NCBI GenBank assembly: GCA_045647905.1
Contig: JAZRMZ010000014.1
Location: 1 to 64,000 of the forward strand
Direction: 5' to 3'
Length of the DNA: 64,000 nucleotides
Origin: SIG440 sp045647905
Lineage (GTDB): Bacteria; Bacillota; Clostridia; Monoglobales; Monoglobaceae
This document shows positions 1 to 7,400 of this stretch, piece by piece. The notes under the pieces were generated by a model. It searched no databases. It was not told the DNA's origin and saw only the letters and a list, made by a program, of their open reading frames with translations. Made by a program: the position numbers and the translations under genes. Every line of letters begins with the position of its first letter. Position 1 is the first letter of the stretch.

Positions 1-110
1 GACAGCAAAGTATTTGCTGTTGTGGAATAGCGATATATCGCTATTCCGACTGAAGACATTCGTTATAAAGGGATTTATACAAAAAGAAAAGTTTCGTAGT
101 GAAACAGCGG
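1..110. repeat. Cluster of small perfect hairpins
   Basis: Gene-free DNA holding three separate short hairpins: ACAGCAAA-GTA-TTTGCTGT near base 2, a 24-bp perfect palindrome starting GGAATAGCGA near base 25, and GTTTC-GTAGT-GAAAC near base 92. The GTA loop and small stems resemble the mini-hairpin arrays near 3.65-3.86 kb and 63.4-63.57 kb. The left end is cut by the window, so the full extent is unknown. Confidence 0.5.
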
Positions 111-162
111 TGCATTTTGTAAAAAAAAAACATCGTCAAAGTAAAAAAATTATCTTAAAGTA

Positions 163-203
163 TTGACAAATTTACTTTTTTGGTGTAAAATTAGGTCACG
201 ACC
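163..203 (+). promoter_or_regulatory. Promoter and possible operator of the TetR gene
   Basis: TTGACA (163-168) and TAAAAT (186-191) are separated by 17 bases, a good sigma-A promoter. Immediately downstream lies the small palindrome GGTCACGACC (194-203), placed where a TetR-family protein could repress its own transcription. The promoter is read directly; the operator role is inference. Confidence 0.65.
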
Positions 204-230
204 GAAACACGTACGAGGTGGTGAATAAAA

Positions 231-935
231 ATGATAAACAGTATTGTAGAGAGAAATCGTTTTTCTTCTCCGATAACAAAGACCGAAAGAAAAATATTAC
301 AATCGGCAATCAGGTTATTTTTGGAGAACGGTTATTCCAAAACAACGATAAGGGCAATCAGCGCTGATTGCGGACTGCGACAAGGAACGATTGCATATCA
401 TTTTCATGCAAAGGAGGATATGCTTTACTACCTGATACAGGCTTTGACAGAGTTTCACGGCGGCATAATTGATAACGGACTTGAACAGTCAAAAGATGTT
501 TTGTTCTCCTATGCGGCGGAAATTGCAATACAGATTGCTCTTTGTGAAACAGACCGCAAGGCGTGGGATTTGTATTACAGTGCTTATTCCCAGTTCAAAA
601 CCTTTGAGTTTATAAAGGATTGGGCGGCTAAAGAGCATCATATGCTTTTTAAAGACAGACTTCCCGATTGGTCGGAAACAGACTTTGCCGAAAAAGAGCA
701 TATTGCAAGCGGAATCGAGCTTGCCGTATTCTATGCTCCCTGCGACAGATATTTTACTCTTGAAAGAAAAATATCACTTACTCTTGACAGTATGATGCTT
801 TTATATCATATTCCGGAGCAGGAACGAAAACAAACAATCGAAAAGATACTAAAGCTTGACTGTATAAAGATAGGACATGAAATGTTTGAAAAATTCGTGA
901 AACGGCTCGACAATGATATTGATAACAAAGAATAA
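231..935 (+). CDS. TetR/AcrR-family transcriptional regulator
   Basis: A 234-residue regulator. Residues about 18-66 form a TetR-type helix-turn-helix: a first helix (ILQSAIRLFLENGY), then TTIRAISADCGLRQGTIAYHF, the canonical recognition region. The rest is a helical ligand/dimer domain with no recognisable effector signature. A GAGGTGGTG ribosome site lies nine bases before the ATG. It sits 21 bases upstream of the SLH surface protein in the same direction, so the two are probably co-transcribed and the regulator may control that gene. Family assignment is firm; ligand and targets are unknown. Confidence 0.9.
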   Translation: MINSIVERNRFSSPITKTERKILQSAIRLFLENGYSKTTIRAISADCGLRQGTIAYHFHAKEDMLYYLIQALTEFHGGIIDNGLEQSKDVLFSYAAEIAIQIALCETDRKAWDLYYSAYSQFKTFEFIKDWAAKEHHMLFKDRLPDWSETDFAEKEHIASGIELAVFYAPCDRYFTLERKISLTLDSMMLLYHIPEQERKQTIEKILKLDCIKIGHEMFEKFVKRLDNDIDNKE

Positions 936-956
936 ATTTTGAAAGAAGGCGAATAT

Positions 957-3224
957 ATGAAAACAAAAATATATTTTAAAAAGTTGACGGCGTGTATTTT
1001 ATCTTTAGTTATGCTGATGAGCGTATTTTCCATGCAGATCAGCGTTTTTGCAGATACAGCGGTAAACGTTGATTTATCCGTGCTGTCTGCATTAAGTGAA
1101 AATAAAACTGAAGTGATGGAAAACTATTCTTATGTGTGGACTGTAGAAGAAATTGACGAAGAAACAGTAAAAACACTGGAGCTTACACTTGACGGTGCAA
1201 GCATTGAAACGCTGACGCTTCCGGGTAAGAATACCGGAAAACTTTACATTATCATAAATACACAGAGTGATTCATATATCGGAAGTATATATGAAAGTGC
1301 CCAATGGGATTCCATAACCTTTGAAGGAGAAGGTGCTCTTGAATTGGAATATATGGGAACACAAGGTGGCGAAAATAACCATATTATTACGATTTCCCAA
1401 GGTGCGAATATAAGCATTACAGGTGAATATACAAGGCTTGGTTTCGGAGCAAGCGGCGACAGCAATTCTACCCTTAATGTAGATGGAACTCTTTTGGTCA
1501 ACGGCAATGTTTCGTGCGGTCGGGCAATAATCGGCACGAGCGGAAGCCTGATTTGTAAAAGACTGACGCTCAAAGGATGTGGTGCTTTTCATACTGATGA
1601 TGAAATTGATGTCTTTATTTTAAGGGATGGGGGCGTATTTGAAGCGAAAGGCGATACTGAAGAGTATGACACAGACACAAATGAGCTTTATGCGGCCCTG
1701 TTTGTAAATGTGAATTTTGAAAGTGCTTTGACGGTAGAAGAAATTATAAATATCCCGGACGGTGCTCTTCCTTCGGGTTACAGTCTTTATCTCGGGGACA
1801 ACTTTGCAACTGTTGATGACGGCGAAGAACAACCGGAGGGAACAGGCTTTGACGCCGGTATTATATATGCGGCAACTTCTTTGAAGCTCCCTGCAGAACC
1901 TGAAACTTATACAGTTGTATGGAAAAATCACGACGGCACTGTTCTTGAAACCGACAATGATGTGGAATACGGAACAGCTCCCACCTATGACGGCGAAGAG
2001 CCTGCTAAGCAAGCGACGGCAGAGTATACCTACACCTTTGCAGGATGGACACCTGATGTTGAAGCGGTAACAGGAAATATTGAATACACAGCAACATTCA
2101 ATGAAATTCCTGTTGTACAGCCTAATGTTTATACAATAACCTTTAATTCAAACGGCGGAAGTGATATTGCAGCTGCAACAGTTAACGATGGTGAAAAACT
2201 CGCAAAACCTGCCAATCCAACCAGAAGCGGATACAACTTTGTCGGTTGGTTTGATGATGCGGCACTTACAAATAAATATAACTTTGATAACGCTGTAACA
2301 TCAGATTTTACACTCTATGCAAAATGGAAGAAAAAATCAAGCTCAGGCGGTGGCGGTGGTGTTACTCGTTATACGGTGAAATTTGAAACAGACGGCGGTA
2401 CAAAGATTTCAGACAGTCGTGTTGCACGAAACACAAAACTTGCAAAACCGCAAGACCCCGCAAAAGAAGATTATATCTTTGACGGTTGGTACACAGAAAA
2501 AACCTTTGAGAATCTTTATGATTTTGAAAGCAAGGTAACAAAGAGCTTTACTCTTTACGCAAAATGGAGAAAAACAAATGTATCGGATATTCTCAACACA
2601 AGTGAGCATTTTGCATATGTTAAAGGCTACAGTGACAATACAGTAAGACCTGAAAATAATATTACAAGAGCAGAAACAACAGAAATATTTTTCAGATTGC
2701 TAAATGAAGAAACAAGAAATGCTAATCTTGTCTATACAAACAACTTTGCCGATGCAGATGATGATGCGTGGTACAACACATCTGTTTCCACAATGGCAAA
2801 GCTTGGAATTATAAAAGGAAAAACACACGTTGCATTTGCTCCTGATGACTTTATCACAAGAGCAGAATTCGCGGCAATCTGTGCAAGGTTTGATGAGTCG
2901 GAATTTGATAAAAACGATACATTTACAGACATATCGGGACATTGGGCAGAAGCCGAAATTTATGAGGCGGCGGCTCACGGCTGGATAAAAGGTTATGAAG
3001 ACGGCACTTTCCGTCCTGATGAATTTATTACCCGTGCGGAAGCAATAACAATGATTAACAGAATGCTTGACCGCACACCCGAAACCGTGGATGATTTAAA
3101 CGATAATATGATAAAATGGGAAGATAACAGCGACGAATCGGCGTGGTATTATATCGCAATTCAGGAAGCGACAAATGACCATAGCTATGTTAAAATTGAT
3201 AACGGAAACGAGAAATGGAACTAA
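957..3224 (+). CDS. Secreted SLH-domain protein with InlB-type repeats
   Basis: A 755-residue cell-surface protein. I start it at ATG 957, after GAAAGAAGGC, rather than the in-frame TTG at 939, because this puts a signal peptide at the N-terminus (KKL, a hydrophobic stretch, cleavage near VFA-DT, residue 32). A beta-rich region follows, then a partial repeat (about 318-381) and two Listeria-Bacteroides InlB B-repeats (about 391-456 and 473-538, with GWF/GWY and YAKW signatures) separated by a Ser/Gly-rich linker. Three S-layer homology modules (about 545-708; motifs GYSDNTVRP, ITRAE, HWAE) end the protein and would anchor it to cell-wall polysaccharide. Probable adhesin or wall-associated protein; the ligand is unknown. 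Confidence 0.85.
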   Translation: MKTKIYFKKLTACILSLVMLMSVFSMQISVFADTAVNVDLSVLSALSENKTEVMENYSYVWTVEEIDEETVKTLELTLDGASIETLTLPGKNTGKLYIIINTQSDSYIGSIYESAQWDSITFEGEGALELEYMGTQGGENNHIITISQGANISITGEYTRLGFGASGDSNSTLNVDGTLLVNGNVSCGRAIIGTSGSLICKRLTLKGCGAFHTDDEIDVFILRDGGVFEAKGDTEEYDTDTNELYAALFVNVNFESALTVEEIINIPDGALPSGYSLYLGDNFATVDDGEEQPEGTGFDAGIIYAATSLKLPAEPETYTVVWKNHDGTVLETDNDVEYGTAPTYDGEEPAKQATAEYTYTFAGWTPDVEAVTGNIEYTATFNEIPVVQPNVYTITFNSNGGSDIAAATVNDGEKLAKPANPTRSGYNFVGWFDDAALTNKYNFDNAVTSDFTLYAKWKKKSSSGGGGGVTRYTVKFETDGGTKISDSRVARNTKLAKPQDPAKEDYIFDGWYTEKTFENLYDFESKVTKSFTLYAKWRKTNVSDILNTSEHFAYVKGYSDNTVRPENNITRAETTEIFFRLLNEETRNANLVYTNNFADADDDAWYNTSVSTMAKLGIIKGKTHVAFAPDDFITRAEFAAICARFDESEFDKNDTFTDISGHWAEAEIYEAAAHGWIKGYEDGTFRPDEFITRAEAITMINRMLDRTPETVDDLNDNMIKWEDNSDESAWYYIAIQEATNDHSYVKIDNGNEKWN

Positions 3225-3244
3225 ACCATAAAAATGCAAAATGA

Positions 3245-3403
3245 AGTGAAGTAGCGGAGGCGCAAAAAATACAAACAAAACCTGATTTTAATGCGAAAAT
3301 GAATATAGCATTAAAAGAAGAAAATGAAACAGAGTATTGGTTAAAACTACTCTATAAAACTGAATATCTAACGAAAAGAAACAGAGCTTGTTTCAGTAGA
3401 TAA
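3245..3403 (+). pseudogene. Remnant of a four-helix-bundle (S23/IVP-like) protein
   Basis: This open frame encodes a VAEAQ segment, then FNAKMNIALKEENETEYWLK and a terminal LLYKTEYL, characteristic of the middle of the four-helix-bundle proteins related to the 23S rRNA intervening-sequence protein. There is no N-terminal helix, no start codon with a ribosome site, and a stop follows soon after the third helix. It is therefore a decayed fragment. A second remnant of the same family lies at 63111-63368. Family recognition is from memory of its conserved pattern. Confidence 0.6.
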
Positions 3404-3569
3404 TTCACAGCTTGTAAGCGGTGAGGTTGCATATCTCCTCGGTGATGCTTTCGACCTAAAGGGAAAACTCGGATGGAAAAGCAATAAAATTGTAGGTGAA
3501 GCCATGGGATATCGAAAGATCGGAGAAGAAGTCGTTCAGGCATTCAGTGACGGATTAAAACTAAACTAA
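3372..3569 (+). pseudogene. Orphan C-terminal fragment, family not recognised
   Basis: An open frame without a start codon encodes about 65 residues (TELVSVDNSQLVSGEVAYLL near the start, VQAFSDGLKLN at the end). It overlaps the tail of the four-helix remnant in another frame. Composition and periodicity look like a real protein C-terminus, so this is probably debris from a deletion or rearrangement. I do not recognise the family. Confidence 0.35.
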
Positions 3570-3650
3570 AAAAGGTCATTTCACAGTGAAATAATCTATT
3601 GCAGTTTGCATCGCTTATTCGTTTGTATGACAATTAACCATTAGTGCCAG

Positions 3651-3681
3651 AAAAAAGACTTGTCAATCGATAAGTCTTTTT
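3651..3681. terminator. Hairpin with flanking A and T runs
   Basis: AAAAAAGACTT and AAGTCTTTTTT pair across a ten-base loop, giving an intrinsic-terminator shape in both directions. It follows the decayed fragments and precedes the mini-hairpin array. Confidence 0.55.
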
Positions 3682-3684
3682 TCA

Positions 3685-3865
3685 TCGATATAAATCTCTT
3701 GCGAGATTTTCGATATGTCCTTGCGGACTCGATATATGCTGATGCACTCGATATGTAGCTAACGCAACGAGATTTATATCATATCAAGCTTGAGCAAAGC
3801 GAAAACATATCGATTTTACGTAGTAAAAATATCGAGCAATCGAAGATTGCATATCGGCCAAAACT
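3685..3865. repeat. Mini-hairpin array with CGATAT separators
   Basis: The hexamer CGATAT or its complement ATATCG recurs at least eight times. Between copies sit short inverted repeats with different stems, for example ATCTC/GAGAT and GTCC/GGAC around a TTGC loop, TTTTAC/GTAAAA around GTA, and CAATC/GATTG around GAA. Separators are in CGATAT orientation on the left and ATATCG on the right, so the whole array is also roughly self-complementary. No coding potential is seen. Confidence 0.6.
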
Positions 3866-3896
3866 ATGTCATCTAAACTATTCTGCTATGCAAGAA

Positions 3897-3926
3897 AAAA
3901 GACATCCACCGGATGCCTTTTTTAAG
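3897..3926 (-). terminator. Terminator of the sfsA-dtd unit
   Basis: Read on the minus strand, GGCATCC and GGATGTC pair across a short loop and are followed by six T residues, just after the sfsA stop codon. Confidence 0.7.
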
Positions 3927-3936
3927 TTATATTTGC

Positions 3937-4632
3937 CTACGGCAAGGTATCAGTTATGATTGCAGAAACAAATTTGCTGATTTTTAATGAATCGGGCGTT
4001 ACGTTGCAATCAAGGCAGAGTATTTTTACCCCTTTTTGCTTTGCGTTATACAAGGCTTCGGCAAATTGCGGATGTGTTTCTGCGTTGGGCATAAAGGAGG
4101 TTGCTCCTTGTGCCTGAAGTACAAAAACCGCATAGGCTTCATAGCCCTCATCAAGTGCATCACAAAGTTCGTTCAGATGACGCACTCCACGTTCCGTTGG
4201 CGCATCGGGAAACATAAAAATACCGTTATTTTCAAGGGTTACGCCCTTGACTTCGGCAAATGCTTTTTTGCCGTTATATTCAAAATAGAAATCAAAACGT
4301 GACTTATGGTAAAAACATTCCGGCTTGATGTGGGTTATGTTTTCAAAATATTCAGATTCCTTCAGCCATTCGCAGAAAACTTTGTTGGGCGCTTGGCTGT
4401 CTATATTGAAAAGAATATTTTCCTTGTATACGGCAATCAGGTCGAAACGTGTTTTTCGCTGCGGGTTATCGGATTCTGAAAGAAAAACCCTTGCGCCCGG
4501 CTGAAGAAGCTCTTTGCATCTGCCTGTGTTTTTAACGTGGCAGATTTCGGTTTTGCCGTTGAGTTCAACGTTTGCGATAAAACGGTTTGGACGGCTTATG
4601 AATTTACCTTCAATTATGTTTTTGTAAATCAT
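3937..4632 (-). CDS. sfsA: SfsA family DNA-binding/nuclease-like protein
   Basis: A 231-residue protein of the sugar fermentation stimulation A family. The N-terminal OB-like part (residues 1-85) has the family motif HVKNTGRCKELL (32-43). The C-terminal part has a PD-(D/E)XK-like arrangement, with D114 in RFDFYFEYN and E127/K129 in FAEVKG, and then the conserved APTERGVRHLNEL (144-156). The family binds DNA in E. coli; the cellular role outside enterics is unclear. It begins one base after the dtd stop codon, so the pair is translationally coupled. Confidence 0.92.
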   Translation of the reverse strand: MIYKNIIEGKFISRPNRFIANVELNGKTEICHVKNTGRCKELLQPGARVFLSESDNPQRKTRFDLIAVYKENILFNIDSQAPNKVFCEWLKESEYFENITHIKPECFYHKSRFDFYFEYNGKKAFAEVKGVTLENNGIFMFPDAPTERGVRHLNELCDALDEGYEAYAVFVLQAQGATSFMPNAETHPQFAEALYNAKQKGVKILCLDCNVTPDSLKISKFVSAIITDTLP

Positions 4633-4633
4633 A

Positions 4634-5071
4634 TCACAGCTCCAGACAAATGGTAAAGGGCCCGTCGTTGATTAGGCTGACATCCATGTGTTCGCCAAAG
4701 CAACCGTGAGCGGTTTTGCGGAATCTTGTTTCACAAAGTTCAAGAAAATATTCATACAATTCTTCCGCCAATGCCGGTGCTCCTGCGTTCACAAAGCTTG
4801 GACGTGTGCCCTTGCGTGCATCTGCATAGAGTGTGAACTGAGAAATAACAAGAACCTCGCCGTCAATATCTTCGATTGAGAGATTGGTTTTGTCGTCGCT
4901 GTCGGGGAAAAGCCTGAGCTTTTTTATTTTGTCAGCCATTTTTTCGGCGGTTTCTTTTGTATCCTCATTGCCGACGCCAAGCAAAACAACATAGCCTCTG
5001 CCTATTTCTCCGACAATTTTTCCTTCAACCTTGACCGAGGCTTCGGTCACTCTTTGTAATACAACTTTCAT
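4634..5071 (-). CDS. dtd: D-aminoacyl-tRNA deacylase
   Basis: A 145-residue enzyme that hydrolyses D-amino acids mischarged on tRNA. The diagnostic SQFTLYADA motif (77-85), KGTRPSF (87-93) and the C-terminal NDGPFTICLEL, which carries the Gly-cisPro selectivity loop, are all present. Length matches the family (about 145-150). It lies between the stalk-domain protein and sfsA, all on the minus strand. Confidence 0.96.
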   Translation of the reverse strand: MKVVLQRVTEASVKVEGKIVGEIGRGYVVLLGVGNEDTKETAEKMADKIKKLRLFPDSDDKTNLSIEDIDGEVLVISQFTLYADARKGTRPSFVNAGAPALAEELYEYFLELCETRFRKTAHGCFGEHMDVSLINDGPFTICLEL

Positions 5072-5091
5072 ATTTATGTCCTCTCAGTAAA

Positions 5092-6951
5092 TTAGTATTC
5101 GGTATTGGTACTGAATCCTATGTAATACCAATCTGAAATTATGTCATGGGAAACATCATCCAATGTCCAGCCAAAGATGTCTTCAAAGAGCTTGTGACTT
5201 ACATACGCCACACCGTCTTTAACAACAATACGTCCCACGGTGATTTCTGTTTCGTCTTTGTATGCTGTTGTTGAATCCTCAAAAAGCGTCAGTTTGCTAA
5301 AGCCCGGGAACCATTGGCTTTCCAATATGATTTTGCCGTCGGCATATTCAATTGTTGCCTGATCTGCGTATGCATCGGAAATCAATGCACGAAGGGGAAC
5401 GTAGTATTCACCGTCAATAAGCGGAATTTCGGTGGGGCTTGTTGATGAATAAGAATAGGGGTATGTGATTTCGTTATCTTCATAATGATTAATATCGTAT
5501 GTGTAGAAGTCAATGTTATATACTCCGTTCAGCATATCGTGAGTGATGCTGAGTCCTGACCAGTTGAACAGTTCTTCAAGAACTGCCCAGCTTATGTATG
5601 CCGTTCCGTCCTGTTCAAGAATAGGAGAAATGGTGATTTGTTTATCATCCACATATGCTGTTGCTGAGTTCTCTTGGAACGTCAGGGTTTCAAATTCTTT
5701 GAACCACGGACTTTGAAGGGTGATTTTTCCGTCCTGATATTCAATGGAAATCTCATCGCCGTAGGCTTCGGTCATGGTTTGACGGAGGGGCAGATAGTAC
5801 AGGTTGTTTGGCAATAATATCCGGTTGGTTTCAAACCATACATAGGGATTGTAATAGTCACCGCTGTAATCGGGTGTTGGATAATCAAAGAGTTCCTTGT
5901 AGGTTACGGAGTTTTCTTCGGTGAGAACAGGGAATCCAACCTTTGTTGTGCCGAAGTTTGACATGTTTGCATCGTATTTTACCGAAAAATCAATGTTCAG
6001 GGGTTCAGCAAGCCCAAAGATTTCGGAAACATCAATGGATATATCCATATTCATTTCGGCCTTTGAAGGCTTGTTGCCGTTGAGTGTATATTTGCAGACA
6101 ATGCCTTCGCTTCCCAGAATCTGAACTCCTTCAAGGCTGGGGAACAGAGCTTCGGGCGGCATTTCGGATTCGGTATCATCGGTTGTGTAAATTGCTGTGG
6201 GGCCGTCGGCTCCGCCGATGATTCCGATTGATGCGGCTTCGGTAAAGTATGGCATCAGTGCCGATATTTTTGCTCCGAAAACAGCAATGAAATCTTCTAT
6301 CATCGCAATAAGGCCTGCGTTGTCAATTTCAATGGTGCAAATATTGCCTGAGGCTGTGATTTTTGCGTGCTTTTCAAGAAGCTGCAGAGCTGTGCTGTTG
6401 AAAGAGTTGATGAAGTCTTTGTTGAGAACAAGATTCATAATGGTTATAATCTGAGCTTTTTCCTCCTCGGAGCAATCTTCGAGAATGTTTTGTTTTACGT
6501 ATTTGTTGCTGTAAGGATAGGAATATATCAGTTCAAAAACAGGTTCCGTTGCGGAAATGTCCATATTGACCCATGTTCCTGCTGTGGCTTTCAGGCTGAT
6601 AACCATATTTTCACCGGCATTTACGTCATAAAAATAGTCCGTTGTTGCCGAAAGCTGTATTTTTTTGTAATCTTCGCTAATGTTTGCCTTTATGTTGGCG
6701 GTTGCATCCAGTGAAAGCATACTTGAAAAAATGGAATTCAAGTCAAGAACCTTCATGATACCCACGTCTGTTGGCATTCTCTCTCTGATGAAGTCTACAA
6801 TTTCGGCACCGTTTTCAAGCTGGAACGACATTTGATAGTCTGTTGTATAATTGGTGTATGTTTTGGTTAGAAATTCGGGGATTTGGGCATATGCTGTGAT
6901 TCCCGAAAGCATTATGACCGTGATAAGTAAAAAAGATAAGATTTTTTTCAT
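5092..6951 (-). CDS. Secreted protein with C-terminal copper-amine-oxidase-like stalk domains
   Basis: A 619-residue exported protein. Residues 1-22 (MKKILSFLLI... AYA-Q) form a signal peptide without a lipobox Cys. The middle (about 25-350) is a long beta-rich region with no family I can name. The C-terminal half holds two copies of the Clostridia stalk-type domain (copper amine oxidase N-domain-like), each with PLR, EYxDGKI, LxSxWF and YVDD/YKDE-ITISP type elements, near residues 370-500 and 510-619. These domains are common wall-associated repeats in Clostridia; no oxidase domain is present, so no enzymatic role is inferred. Confidence 0.75.
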   Translation of the reverse strand: MKKILSFLLITVIMLSGITAYAQIPEFLTKTYTNYTTDYQMSFQLENGAEIVDFIRERMPTDVGIMKVLDLNSIFSSMLSLDATANIKANISEDYKKIQLSATTDYFYDVNAGENMVISLKATAGTWVNMDISATEPVFELIYSYPYSNKYVKQNILEDCSEEEKAQIITIMNLVLNKDFINSFNSTALQLLEKHAKITASGNICTIEIDNAGLIAMIEDFIAVFGAKISALMPYFTEAASIGIIGGADGPTAIYTTDDTESEMPPEALFPSLEGVQILGSEGIVCKYTLNGNKPSKAEMNMDISIDVSEIFGLAEPLNIDFSVKYDANMSNFGTTKVGFPVLTEENSVTYKELFDYPTPDYSGDYYNPYVWFETNRILLPNNLYYLPLRQTMTEAYGDEISIEYQDGKITLQSPWFKEFETLTFQENSATAYVDDKQITISPILEQDGTAYISWAVLEELFNWSGLSITHDMLNGVYNIDFYTYDINHYEDNEITYPYSYSSTSPTEIPLIDGEYYVPLRALISDAYADQATIEYADGKIILESQWFPGFSKLTLFEDSTTAYKDETEITVGRIVVKDGVAYVSHKLFEDIFGWTLDDVSHDIISDWYYIGFSTNTEY

Positions 6952-6991
6952 AAAATTTCCTCCTTGTGGTTGGTTTATTTTTTATAGCTTA

Positions 6992-7020
6992 ATTTTAACA
7001 TATGTTGGTATATAAATCAA
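6992..7020 (-). promoter_or_regulatory. Promoter of the stalk-domain gene
   Basis: On the minus strand TTGATT (7020-7015) and TAAAAT (997-992 of the 6.9 kb line, i.e. 6997-6992) are separated by 17 bases, about 40 bases upstream of the start codon. Confidence 0.6.
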
Positions 7021-7035
7021 CTGTGAAAATAATTT

Positions 7036-7200
7036 TTATATAAAAGGAAATTGCGAATTTCCTTTTATATAAAAACAAAAATTAAATTGTCCGTGCGAAA
7101 TTTTCCGCCGATGGCGGAAACGCACATGGACGAAAAAAGCTGTATCCTTTTCTGCCCGCCGCAGGCGAGCGCCAAAGCCGCTTTGTTCTTTTAAATGATA
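7036..7200. repeat. Hairpin-dense repeat, copy 1
   Basis: About 160 bases composed almost entirely of inverted repeats: a perfect stem (ATATAAAAGGAAATT with its complement around GCG), an outer stem GTCC/GGAC plus GTGCG/CGCAC enclosing TTTTCCGCC-GAT-GGCGGAAA, and a GC-rich segment beginning GCCCGCCGCAGGCG. The reverse complement recurs at 53473-53637, nearly identical over about 125 bases. It lies in the gap between divergent transcription units; no gene is seen in 6952-7400. Confidence 0.75.
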
Positions 7201-7278
7201 TACCAAAGAGGGGTAGCGTGTAATGTTATATTTAAACTTTTGCACGAAAATATTTTTGTATTTTCTACAAATTGGCTA

Positions 7279-7307
7279 TTGAAAAGAATGTGTATTTAAG
7301 GTATAAT
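7279..7307 (+). promoter_or_regulatory. Promoter of the polysaccharide operon
   Basis: TTGAAA (7279-7284) and TATAAT (7302-7307) with a 17-base spacer, about 95 bases before the first gene of the cluster. The leader is AT-rich with no evident JUMPstart or terminator. Confidence 0.7.
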
Positions 7308-7400
7308 GATATGGAATGTGAAATTTTAAGTTATTTTCATATATAATTTGTCGGTGAATGGAAAAAGATGCTGACTGAATTAGTAGATTGAGGAACATTT

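Noticed and set aside
3245..3569. Functional small gene after the SLH protein
   Set aside because: No start codon with a ribosome site in either overlapping frame; both look like fragments.
3685..3865. CRISPR array from regularly spaced separators
   Set aside because: Separators are only 6-8 bases, switch orientation, and the interspersed segments are self-complementary. No cas genes are present.
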